Below, piece by piece: positions 1-9,975 of a stretch of 64,000 nt of DNA. The stretch spans positions 342,709-406,708 of the forward strand of contig CAADRB010000066.1 in assembly GCA_900708905.1 (NCBI GenBank). The letters are read 5' to 3'. Position 1 is the stretch's first letter. Every line of letters starts with the position of its first letter. The position numbers and the translations under genes were made by a program. The notes below the pieces were generated by a model. It was given only the letters and a program-made list of their open reading frames with translations, ran no database searches and was not told where the DNA came from. The DNA is from Hymenolepis diminuta (lineage: Eukaryota; Platyhelminthes; Cestoda; Cyclophyllidea; Hymenolepididae).

Positions 1-2011
1 GTTATCAGAATGCTTTCAACCAGCTAGATCTTATCATTTTGCTTATATTAGCCCGTCTGTCAAAACTCCAATCGATACCCAATAATGACACTTGTCCGAC
101 GACACTTGCTTACGCCTCCTTTCAACACATTACCGTCGTATCTTTGCCCTTGCATTCTTATCCCAATATGACACGTCTTTTAACCATTTCAGTTATTCGT
201 TAACTCCTCATCTGTAGATATCCTCGTGCAATTTCTCATCCGGTTGGACTTCGAAATTTTTGATTTCTCAGATCTTCCCTCTTCAACCCCTAGAGTCAGG
301 TTCCTCTCTCTGCTCATCAATATCTATAGCTTCCCCTTTCTTAATTTTTCTGATCCTCCCTGTTTCTACCTTTTTCTCCACCTAGTCTTCTTTAGCATTA
401 TCAAAACTAATACCCTGAATATTCACATACTCTTCGCAGCTTTATATTTAATAACTTTAATATTTATCCCGTGCTCTTAAAACAAAAACTAAGTTTAAAA
501 ATTATTTTAAAAGTAAAAATTTAAAACTTATTATAATAAATAATATAGATGGGATACTTTCATAACAACAAAACAGACCTTTAATATTTTCTACATGTCC
601 GTAAGCATCTGCTAGTATTAACTGCCGCATTTTCTTAATCTCTTGTATTACCCTGGCTCCTAATCCCGGCATTAAACCGTAAAATAATGTCCACTGTTTT
701 TCCTGCGCTTGAATAAAAGTTGCTTTGTTGAATAGTATGTTTCATTTACTGTGATAGATACAAGAGAATTCAATTGAATCTTAATTATCTTTATTCTTAA
801 TTACATGCCACATATAATTCAAAAATAAAAGCTAAACACAAAGACATAATTTTCGTCGTAGAACAGAAAGAAAGAACAAGATGACCGTTTATTATATTAT
901 CCAATCCTATTTGTTTTATTGTATTCGATTTTAAACTGTTTGGTTTCTTCAAAACAGAGCAGCGTGAATAGAATATGCATGCTGTATTAAGATGCATCTG
1001 AAAAATAAGAAGGAATACCAAATACTCTTTAATGTTTAAATTATGAGATCTAGCAATTCCTTCCAACTTATTAGGTAAATAATGGGAGTGGTGAAGATTT
1101 AGTAATATTTTATATTTGTTTCAAATGCATTTCATATTTATTCAATATCCCTTCAAAATGGCATAAAAATTGCGGAACACGATAATGAATAGGAATTATT
1201 GAAAATTACTGAAGTTAAAACGATCCGCAATTTAAATGTTTCTTAAGGCATTTTGAATTTGACAAATTATCAATAATAAAATTGTTAATTTAATTTTCCC
1301 GGAAAAGGGATCTAGCATTTAAAAAATGCATTTTCAAAGTACAGAACAGTGCCCAACTAATCAATAAATTCCAAAATATTCATGATGAATTCAGTCATGA
1401 ACACGTGGACAAATTCCGACATTTAAATACTGGGACAGTAAATAGTAGACTCTTAAAGATGGACAACCAAAATGTAAATATTGAATGTGTAGGGCCCTCT
1501 GGAAGCTTCGACTGCTGATAAGTTCTTCTTGATAATTTGTTTTAAACAACTGCAACTTTTTTAAGTTCAAATGATTTCTCCAAATGAAAAATTATAAACT
1601 TTGCCTGTCGATAAGGAAAAATATTTAAGTAAAAAACTGAATTGCAAAATATTATTTTACTGGGAATTACAGATCTCCTTTGAAATTCGGACATGGACCA
1701 AAATCTGGACTAGAGAAATATCACTTATAACAACTAAAACGACTATGAGAACGCACGGGTTTTCATGCGGAAAAGGCGTTCGGATTTTCTCAAGTCTTTG
1801 CTACCAAAATTAACAATATTCAGAGTTAATCAATGCAATAATTAATGAAATAAATTAAATATAAATAAGAGATATTTTAAATATTCCAACTGATCTGAGT
1901 TTTGTCTCATTTTAATATGAAAAAATAACAAATGTTATTTGTAAGAGGTTTTATCTGAGCAACTTGGCTAATAATTGAATGGAGCTTGTAAATAAAAAAA
2001 TTCAATTTTTT
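1..2011. other. Non-coding flank downstream of the secreted-protein gene
   Basis: I see no supportable gene here. Positions 60-480 are unusually rich in C and T on the plus strand (runs such as cctcctttc and ttccctcttc) and give a long pyrimidine-driven open frame with no protein character. From 480 to 2000 the sequence is ordinary AT-rich DNA. A 70-codon open stretch at 1601-1813 has no splice context or recognisable motif and is probably chance. Confidence 0.6.
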
Positions 2012-2013
2012 AT
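2008..2013 (-). promoter_or_regulatory. Polyadenylation signal of the secreted-protein gene
   Basis: The plus strand reads tttatt, which is AATAAA on the minus strand, about 100 bases past the TGA at 2112-2114. The position suits the 3' UTR of the minus-strand gene and supports 2249-2112 as its terminal exon. Such hexamers are common in AT-rich DNA, so the evidence is positional. Confidence 0.45.
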
Positions 2014-2111
2014 TAAAGTGTTTTTTCACTTATTAGCCATAGAAAGACAAAAGAAGTGCAGCTTCTTATCATAAACACGATTTTAACACATAGGAAAGTA
2101 AAGGAAGAGGA

Positions 2112-2249
2112 TCAAGTATTAATGGAAAATAAAATCAGAATGCCAAAGGAATCTTTCAAAATTTGACCGTCGCATATTAGTCTGATATTTTCCAGGCAAC
2201 GTTCTATTGTTTTAGGTCCATTTTCAGATTTTGGTGTTTTTCGCTGTAT
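2112..2249 (-). CDS. Secreted Cys-rich protein, terminal exon
   Basis: Last coding exon of the minus-strand secreted gene. The acceptor is a pyrimidine-rich stretch ending ttactttccag, just before 2249. The frame enters at phase 0 and runs 45 codons to a TGA at 2114-2112. It encodes a basic linker (QRKTPKSENGPKT) followed by a helix-like pair of cysteines in ERCLENIRLICDG and a hydrophobic tail. The Cys-x7-Cys spacing echoes Cys pairs in the earlier exons (x8 and x10), as expected for a disulphide-bonded helical secreted domain. Phase matches the 49-nt exon upstream, and an AATAAA follows. The family is not identified with certainty, and function is unknown. Confidence 0.6.
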   Translation of the reverse strand: MQRKTPKSENGPKTIERCLENIRLICDGQILKDSFGILILFSINT

Positions 2250-2748
2250 CTGGAAAGTAATGAAGTACGTAGTGTCAAGAGCTTTGTGACCGGCTTTCAA
2301 AAATTCACCATACCATCACTTTTTTTCCCATTTTAACATTCAATAATGACATAGTTGTAACGTAAGAAAATAAATAACCTTTCTACATAACAAAGTATTA
2401 TTTCGAAAATTAACTATTACTTTTTTCAGTAAGAAACAAACTGTAATGACCATACAAAGTACCTCAGTAAGAGAATAATCGGTGCTTTGTGTTAGTTAAT
2501 ATTTTAAAAATAACTATTATTTATATAATTTGTAATTTCACTCTTGTCTCAATACTACAAGCATAATATTAAAAAAGAAGGCCAAACATTTATGGTTGCA
2601 TTGCCTATTTAGAAGTTCAAGAGTCGTATTGTTTTATTAAATCTTAATTTAAGTTCGCGTTTATAATAAATCATTATGATTTCAATTAATCACATTTTAT
2701 TAATATATTGTATGAATTAAGAATAGATAATTATCAATTAGTAGTCAC
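2250..2748 (-). other. Intron of secreted-protein gene
   Basis: AT-rich intron between the 49-nt exon and the terminal exon. It starts with donor GTGACT and ends with acceptor TTTCCAG on the minus strand. The 62-codon open stretch extending upstream of 2249 into this intron is a read-through artefact. Nothing else is recognised. Confidence 0.55.
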
Positions 2749-2797
2749 CATTGATGCAAATGAAAGCAATTTGATCTGGCGTTGAATGCCATAGGAA
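2749..2797 (-). CDS. Secreted Cys-rich protein, 49-nt exon
   Basis: A very short exon found by requiring frame continuity. On the minus strand the acceptor is TTTCAAAACAG before 2797 and the donor is GTGACT after 2749. The previous exon leaves two bases (AA). Adding the first base here makes AAT, and 16 further codons then read through to end exactly at phase 0, which is what the terminal exon needs. The peptide is SYGIQRQIKLLSFASM, with no cysteine. The previous and terminal exons are out of phase if joined directly, so an intervening exon of length 3n+1 is required, and this is the one I find. A transcript would settle it. Confidence 0.5.
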
Positions 2798-3130
2798 CTG
2801 TTTTGAAACGTTTACAATGTAAAGTAAATAGGATAGAGTTTGAGAAAAAATATTTGATTCTTGCCGTCTTATTAAAAATCACAATGATTAAGTAAAACAA
2901 ATTTTTTACAGCCTTGAATCGCCTTTTTGTTTATAGATATTTAAACTATTGTGTTTTAACGTGTATTCAAATTGAAGCATATTTTAATTATTAATATGGT
3001 AGGATTGTTATTGAATATTTAAAGAAATACTTAAAATGATGTAAGCCTTTAGCTATCATTATTCATTAACAGAATAATTACATGGTAAGTGATTATTATT
3101 TTAGAATTGTATAAAATGCAGTAAACGTAC

Positions 3131-3317
3131 TTGCATTCATACTTCTCAAGGATGGATTTCAGTCGTTCGAGATAGATTTCTGATGTTGGATAGGATTTGG
3201 CTTTCTCGCTTCTTAATGCATGCAATACCTCTGGCATAGTGGAATTTTCTCTTTGTGCACAGATCCCAGCTTTCTTTTCCTGCGCCCTGAGACACCCATT
3301 CTTATGCCGCCGGAAGA
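3131..3317 (-). CDS. Secreted Cys-rich protein, internal exon (187 nt)
   Basis: Minus-strand exon with acceptor atttaatttgcag before 3317 and donor GTACGT after 3131. It enters with two bases that complete a codon with the single base left by the 7003-6865 exon, then reads 61 codons without a stop. It carries FRRHKNGCLRAQEKKAGIC near the start, a charged middle (ALRSEKAKSYPTSE), and a last helix ending in KYEC. The F-x2-H-x3-CL motif directly after the preceding exon's YLC resembles a pattern I associate with secreted DUF19-like (T20D4.11-type) invertebrate proteins. That comparison is from memory and tentative. Composition is clearly less AT-rich than the flanks. Confidence 0.7.
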
Positions 3318-6300
3318 CTGCAAATTAAATATTCATTAATTAGTCTCTCTAAACCCGAGACGGTGGGGTAAATATTTGTGCTTAATAACGTTGCGTGGTT
3401 ATAGCCATAATGACTAATCAATTCAGTATCATTAGTAAATATGTCATTTATCCCTTTACAAGTTATGAACTTATCAAAGTCATGTTCAATTTAATCCTCT
3501 CAACAAGATTTGAATGCCGTCCGCACAAATTTGCACGGGTACACAGCGATCAAATAGCGAGCGTTGCAAATGTCGAATAGAGCATGTTTATTTTTATCCT
3601 TTATGGGAAAGTGGACAATCAAATACCGGAAAATTTTAAATTAGTTAGAACCATTGACAATATGGCGTCATAATGTTCTTGTATTCGTCTTTGAATCACT
3701 TACGCTGCTATTTTGCTTTGTCGTATATTCAGATGCCTTCCCAGGATATAAGTTTTTAATTTTTTGAATTGATTTTCTGTTACTCCTAGTGACGAGAAGC
3801 TGATAATTTTTCTATTTGTGTAATTAAGCGTTCATTTCGATCTATTGTATTAATACAATTTTATTATTATCCAAATAAACTAGAATTAACAAATATTATG
3901 TCATCGTTAAAATCAATTTTATTCAGGTATAAATGTGATTTTAATACTTAACAGAGTTTGATATTAATAAAGCCAAGGAAAGAAGTAATGCAATAATAAA
4001 TTGGACTCTTTTATAATAACACCACTCGCTGCTTTCGCTCGCCATGAAGTTTTGGTAGAACATGCAGTGTCTGAACTAACTTGTTCGAACTGTCTCGCTG
4101 AAAATTGCTCTCTACGTCTTAATGAGATGCTTATAATCACTTAAATTACCGTATCTGGGTGCTTATGCATGTGTACAGTGACCTCAATGGATGGATATTC
4201 TTACCTGCCTACCTATCGGCGTGTTTGTTTGTTATATGTGAATTATTATTATAATTACAACTAGTTTATTACTGAGCAAACGTCTATTAAGTCACACTCT
4301 ACATCCCTCCGGAGACATAATAGAGTAAGCTCTAAATAATTTGGACTTTTGTTGACTCTTATTTATATATAACAATAAGAATTTGTTTTATTACAATTAA
4401 GTTCATATGAATTTAGGATTATTTCAATACTGAAAGCGTTGCTCGAGTAAAATGCACGTACATTTCCATATATTTATTAAATAAGCCAAAGTCATTCTCA
4501 TAACATTATTCTTGTTAGGTTGGCAAAATTTATTGGCAGAGGACTAAATTTAATTTTTAGTGAAATTAGTTAGAAGTTAAGATTTAATATGCATTTCCTA
4601 GTATTCGATTTTCTACAAATCCAGTATTTCAATGGGATAATCAACATATTTTGATTTAAGTTAAATAAAAATACACTGGTGAAACTTAGCTGGAAAGAGC
4701 TAATGACTATGTAAATGTACACAAAATCTAAAAGTAAGAAGTTTTTTGCATTTAATTTTTTGACAAAATTGGGAATGTTAATGAAATATCCTGGAGAAAA
4801 TATAATATTTTAGTGATATAGGAATAAATAATTCCTATATTAAAAATGTAAGTATAAAACTCAGGAATGCGGAGGGATAGGTACTATGATTGGATAATCA
4901 AATTTCCATAAGGGTTGGTGGATAAAATGGAAAAAGAGCATCAAAAGTGCTGTTTCATTAGGATTTTAGAATTTGGTTGTTGAATGTTCACGTAATCTGT
5001 AGCTCACGGTTACACGTTTTAGAGTTCATATTTTGTCATTTTTTCTCTAGACTGCTGATCAAAATTGTAGCCATAAGCCCCACTTATGACCGGTTGGTTA
5101 ATTAAGATAAACGGTTTGGTCCATTTCACCTTTTGTAGGCTGAGAAATTATCATGACTTTACGTGATCTCTAATAATAAATAAGTTTAACGTTTACGTAA
5201 TTCGCAATTGAACGTGTTTATATAATACTTAAAACAGAATGGCATAAATCCACTGTTTAATATAAAAAGGTAAATTGTTCATTTTTCTACCTTATTTCAT
5301 TTTTGTAAATTATTCTTTGAAATTTGTGTTGAAGTTCAAGAACCGAAAGATTTACCAGTAAATAAAACATACATTTTTAATTTTTTCATTAAGAAATACG
5401 ATTGGATTCCATCTCTAGAAGTTATAAATTTCATTATTTATTTTGGTCCTAATACAAATTCAACTCAAAAGTTGTAAACTCTACTTTATTGTTTAAATAT
5501 CCAAATTTTAAAAAGTATTCATATATTACCCGCTCTAAAAGTTAAGAGTCAAAATAGTTTGGGTCATATAGACTGATTGCCTAAGAAGGCGGTTAGATTT
5601 TCAATAATCGTCCCTCTGTATTTAAATCTTAGTCCTATGTGGTACTCTCATTATATTTTAATAACTTTAATAAATTTTGCAAATGAAATTCACATTCTTT
5701 AAACTTATACCGCTACTTCAAATTGCAGAGTGTCATTTCGACCTTTAACGAATTCCTTTGACCACTACAAAGTTATTCCATATTTCATTTAGGCATGTTA
5801 TTGTGAATTCTTGAACGAACACTTGAATTACCAACCCACATGTACTCTGTGTCCTTTATCAAATTCTCTTACCGAAGATTCACTTTTTCAGACATGCAAG
5901 TGTATGCATAATGTTAATTTGTAGTCGCATTTAAGTTCCACTAATTGGAATTAACGAAGTTTAAAATATGCAAAAGGCGCCATTAGAGAGAAAATGAGGG
6001 TGGACAGAGAAAGATCCTTTCCGCACGGAAAAGTGTCCTTGCTACATATCCTGATCATTGAGACAAATTTTACAATACTTTAATAATAGGCATGGAGAAG
6101 AAATTCTCAAAATTTTCAAATATGCATATAATATTTTCTTTACGAATTAATGACTACATAAAAGAATTACAAATTTAGTTGCTTGTTAAAATAAAAGGAT
6201 TTTAGATCCACGCAGAAAGGATTAGCTGATAAGCATCTCAATTAGATAAAAGATTGCAGAGAATTCAAAGTTCGACTACATCGTATGTGTGTTCTAAAAT

Positions 6301-6864
6301 TTAGAGGACAAAATAAGTTATATATGTTATTCCAAGGAATTGATAAAATAAATAAACCTGATTAAAATCTAGCGATTTAGAGTGTACTTAACATTTCTGT
6401 GCTGGTCCCATCTACCTGCGAATACATCTGAGCAGATACAAATCAGTGAATAAAATATAATTAATTATTCAATCAGAAGCTTCTGTCCGGAAATCCAGGG
6501 ATCAATCCATAAAAATTAGATTTGAAAGCATTTCGGTATCAAAAATGAACTATAACCTTAGTGAATACTTGGCAATTTGACTCTTTTGGAATTCAAAGCA
6601 GCTATGACGCTTGACATCCATATTTCGGCATATTTTCCCTTCAGTTACCCCACATTCTAAACCTAGCAGCGCTATTTTATTGAATCGCTTCCCCAAATGC
6701 TATTCTATAAGCAAAATTAATTAACATTTTTGCATATTATGGATAATATTATCAATAAGATGAGTATGATACATTTAAGGTTTTTTTTGAAAAAATAATA
6801 AAAGAGCGCAAATCAATATTATTAGCGAAGTTTTTAAATTCAATTTATTCTAGTAAAAACTCAC
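3318..6864 (-). other. Large intron of secreted-protein gene
   Basis: A 3.5-kb intron flanked by donor GTGAGT (6864 side) and acceptor TTTGCAG (3318 side). It is AT-rich with no recognisable nested gene. One patch (3989-4144, plus strand) is compositionally exon-like and listed separately. The rest shows no mobile-element hallmark that I can see. Confidence 0.6.
3989..4144 (+). other. Coding-like open stretch inside intron
   Basis: A 51-codon stop-free plus-strand frame ending in TAA at 4142-4144. The peptide has protein-like composition, including FARHEVLVEHAVSELTC and SNCLAENCSLRL with three closely spaced cysteines. No strong acceptor precedes it and no start codon opens it. It may be a fragment of an old gene or transposon lying antisense within the intron, or chance. 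I do not recognise a family. Confidence 0.2.
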
Positions 6865-7003
6865 TTTGGAGGTTGTGCACTTTGCATAAGTAGGTTGCAG
6901 CCTGTTCGAAACGTCGAGTGTCAATTGTAAATGACCAGATAGTTTTGAGGTAGCGCTCGTCTGCGGTATTTCGACATTTCTGTTCTAAAATCCTCTGCAT
7001 GCA
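6865..7003 (-). CDS. Secreted Cys-rich protein, internal exon (139 nt)
   Basis: Minus-strand exon after a strong acceptor (ACTGTTTTTCAG before 7003) and before a consensus donor GTGAGT (after 6865). It reads 46 codons plus one base: CMQRILEQKC, then RNTADERYLKTIW, and later FEQAATYLCKVHNLQ. Three cysteines and amphipathic helical character fit a small secreted disulphide-rich domain. The single base left over joins perfectly with the 3317-3131 exon. Its 5' junction is less clear. The next upstream exon (8251-8071) ends two bases into a codon while this exon starts at phase 0, so either a small exon lies between (see 7903-7867) or an AG further into this exon is used. Confidence 0.68.
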
Positions 7004-7866
7004 CTGAAAAACAGTAATGTGTCCCCGCGTCCTACGCGTAAAAATAGGAAAGCAAAATGCATCACCATTAATGTTTGCTCTCACACAATCATTATTTGCT
7101 TTAAAAGCCTAAAAAGCTAACATGTCTTCCTCGTGGGGATTAATTGATTCCGTGTTGAAACATAAAACGGCGCCAATTATTACTTTGCACTGGTATTAAC
7201 TCGCTCGTATGGATAATGATTATGAGATTAGAGGATTGTTAAGAATTGTTTATTTAAAATAAGTCATGCTTTGAACTAAGAATCATAATTTTAATCCATG
7301 AAGAATCAGAATTATGAGGAAAAAGTTAATCAATATTTAATTGCTTTTGAAATTATTAATTCAGAGGTGGAAGTTAATAAACTGTATATCTATGACGAAT
7401 CCAAGATGACTGTATAAAGTTAAGTTGTACCAAACAATTTATCAGAATCAAAATACATCGGAAGGATTGTAAAATCCTATACTTATTCCTGCTTGAAGAG
7501 CAAAAGGTATTAAACTGGAGAAAATTTTAAATTTCTTTATTATATAAAAATGTTTCAAAGCGGAAATCATGATCGAAAAGTGGTGATGACGGATTTAATT
7601 AAGGTTTCCTACCTTAAATTGGAGCTAAAAATTTTCGTTCTTTAGTTAAATTTTCTTAAATCAGGCATAGAAATTCAAAAAGCAAAAAGAAACATCTAAA
7701 GCGCTTTTTTAATTAATGAATATTAAAAAATTGACAAATGATAACGGATAAATATTGACAAAGAGATGCAGAAGAAGCGTATGTCTTTGAAACTGAAAAT
7801 GCATTTTGTAAGGAAAGAAATTTGATTTAATAAATATAAAAAATATTCAGAGATTTAGCTATCCAC

Positions 7867-7903
7867 CCAAATGACAGTTGTATTACTAGGGCTAAAGACA
7901 TTG
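7867..7903 (-). CDS. Candidate 37-nt exon bridging the phase gap
   Basis: Between the first and second certain exons of the secreted-protein gene a frame gap must be closed by a 3n+1 exon or an alternative acceptor. On the minus strand an acceptor GCTCTGTAG precedes 7903 and a weak donor GTGGAT follows 7867. The 37 bases complete the split codon as Ser and read NVFSPSNTTVIW, with an NTT sequon, to phase 0. The fit is exact but the exon is short enough that chance agreement is easily possible. The alternative is use of the AG eight bases inside the 7003 exon. Confidence 0.25.
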
Positions 7904-8070
7904 CTACAGAGCTTTTATTTCGATTATTTTCAGTGAAGTGTAGTTTTTAAATTAGTCACATGAGCAGAGGCATTCATTAAAATTCTGGAGAAAATTGATA
8001 TTTTAAATTAATCTAATAAAATGTGGAAACAACTCCAAAAATAACTAAATTATGTACACATGAAATTTAC

Positions 8071-8251
8071 CTGCACATCTCTTCTGTTTCGTTAAGTGAT
8101 CCGAAACCAAAAGCATATCCGTATTGTTGATCACTGGGAACTGGAACGTTGTATTTCCTTGCGCAAGCCTTCATCTCCTCATTAAAATTAAAGCAGAAAC
8201 TAACACACATCACCCGACAAATGTTGAAAATAAGCAGCAGTAGAAAAATAT
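8071..8251 (-). CDS. Secreted Cys-rich protein, signal-peptide exon
   Basis: Earliest recognised exon of the minus-strand secreted gene. The acceptor is a pyrimidine-rich TTTTTATTCTTACAG before 8251 and the donor GTAAAT follows CAG at 8071. The only open frame gives a hydrophobic segment (IFLLLLIFNICRVMC), typical of a signal peptide h-region and cleavage site. It then gives FNEEMKACARKYNVPVPSD, a Gly/aromatic stretch (YGYAFGFGSLNETEEMC) and an NET glycosylation sequon. The initiator Met must lie in an upstream exon. A short ATGGCT followed by a GTAAGT donor occurs at about 8318-8325, but its phase does not match, so the start is unresolved. The product is probably a secreted protein of about 230-245 residues. 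Confidence 0.62.
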
Positions 8252-8317
8252 CTGTAAGAATAAAAAAATGAAACAGTAATTGTCTATTATAAATGCATCC
8301 TCATTATTGTAACTTAC

Positions 8318-9225
8318 AGCCATTCAAATAAATATTTTACATTCTCTCGTTTCGGATAAGTAAGGTTCTATGAGAAATAAAGGATGGAATAAAAAGAAAA
8401 GCATCATAAAAGTTGTAACATTTTACTTTTGGATTCTGGTTGGGAAATATTTACTTAATGGGCAGTAAAGTCTACTAGAACTGAAGATTGTTGACTAGAA
8501 TCTGATCACTGTTTTGGCACTTTTTTATTTCATATGTCTTCCCCTCTGCTCAACAAGGAGTTCCAACGTTACATTTTCCGTCATATTTTTAAACCTTAAA
8601 AGTTGTTCAAACAGAATGTAGTCTGTAATTCAAATATTAGCTTCAATGGTAGTCTAGTTAAAATATCTTTTAAAAGGAAGTAACATATTCTCCAGATCTG
8701 GGTACCAAAGAAGCAAAAAACTGAATCTCGGATTCAAAAATCCAAATATTTTCCTGAGTAATGCTGTTATTGCCAAGCTTTGCTTATAAGATCAAATTAA
8801 TTTATGCTTATATTACAAATAAAATAGCGATTTTAATTATTTCATCTATTATTATGGTCAAAGGGCAAAATGAAATGGTAGTACTGAATGAAACTTAAAC
8901 CTAGTGGAAATGAATGTGAGGTGTGATTTCTAAAAAGTGTACGTCTCATTTGTAGGAACAATTTGAGATTGACTTGTCATTAAATTAACGTAGAAAATGA
9001 GCCTTGAAATGTGACTTACGAGAGTGCTGCAGAGAAAGGAGAATTCCTCGGGTAGATGTCAGCATAAATGCAAATAGACGCATGTATGCCGTTTATATTT
9101 GCATTGAAGGTGTTCTTTTAGTGATGTAAAATTAATAAATCCACTTTCTGGAGCTTTAAAGCATGTAGTTTCTATGGCATTCCTGGTTGAAGTTCAGAAT
9201 TTTGTAAATTGTATTTTTCTCTCCT
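8318..9225. other. Upstream flank of the secreted-protein gene
   Basis: The 5' exon and promoter of the minus-strand secreted gene should lie here or beyond. The only hint is a minus-strand ATGGCT directly before GTAAGT at about 8318-8325, which is out of phase with the exon at 8251. No TATA box at a convincing spacing is seen. The remainder is AT-rich and featureless. Confidence 0.35.
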
Positions 9226-9281
9226 ATGGCTCTATATGTCGCGAGTCATAACTTGAATGAGTTTCTTTTATTTCTACTTAG

Positions 9282-9456
9282 CCGCGTGCAGATTGGCAAG
9301 TGGCGGACCAATCAGACGCTGCCTCGAAGGAAGGAAATATCGTCATTTATTGGCACGCCAAATTGTCTGGCTTCAGTTCCCAAAATTGAATATCAAACTG
9401 ATCCTTTGCTTTGGCAAATTATACTTTGGGACATTAAAGCTTTTGATTTGACTTGA
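9282..9456 (+). other. GC-richer exon-like island, frame ambiguous
   Basis: A strong acceptor-like sequence (gagtttcttttatttctacttag) at 9260-9281 is followed by an abrupt rise in GC. All three plus frames stay open for 34 to 58 codons. One reads RVQIGKWRTNQTLPRRKEI and runs to 9456, one reads ACRLASGGPIRRCLEGRKY, and one starts RADWQVADQSDAASKEGN and stops sooner. No frame shows a recognised domain. A CCAAT box (GGACCAATCAG) at 9308-9312 offers a promoter-type reading instead. It could be an exon, a promoter island or a transposon remnant. Confidence 0.3.
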
Positions 9457-9782
9457 GAATTCAATATTATTACCTTCAGTTGTGAAAAGACTCTCTAATC
9501 GGTTAGCATAAATTCTTACAAGTAAGACAGAGTTTTACAATCTACAAGGTGACATTTGAATCAGGTGAACGAAAAACACAAGGTCTTGATGGCAGAGAGA
9601 AAACTTATTACTGTTCAGTTACTGTACTGTAAACGTAAATCATAATTTTTCGTATAGAAAATTTATGGGATAAGTGTTGTATTTAATTATAGCGGGAAGA
9701 AAACACAAGATGTTAATTACGTCAAGGAAAAATATTTAATGTCTATTGGTAATTGTATTTTTCTGCTATCAGAGTGGAGGTT

Positions 9783-9975
9783 CAAAATACGCTGAATGCA
9801 AAGTTAGGGTATCAAAGAGTTTTACTCTGCAAAATTCAGATTTCATGATTCGTCCCCTGGATTGGAGCAAATTCTTGTCAATGATCTACGGTGTTTATCA
9901 ACTGAATTTTTAATCAGGTTCCCTTCATTCAATTTTCTTCCGATGGATGATAAGACAAAGTTATCTTATTTATAA
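9783..9975 (+). repeat. Dispersed repeat family A, copy 1
   Basis: This stretch shares ordered blocks with sequences near 47.9, 50.3, 52.0 and 62.7 kb: an AAATACGCTGAATGCAA block, then TTCAGATTTCATGATTCGTC, then a tract ending in ttcttccgatggatgataagac. The last tract matches 52.2 kb especially closely (cttccgatgggtgaaaagat). The copies are diverged, have no open frame and no visible terminal repeats, so this looks like an old non-autonomous element. Confidence 0.5.

Noticed and set aside
226..480. 84-codon plus-strand frame with hydrophobic residues
   Set aside because: It arises from a pyrimidine-rich tract (Phe/Leu/Ser codons) and has no splice or start context.
8318..8325. ATGGCT followed by GTAAGT as the first exon of the secreted gene
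   Set aside because: The phase does not match the open frame of the 8251-8071 exon, and joining them gives an early stop. Kept only as a hint.
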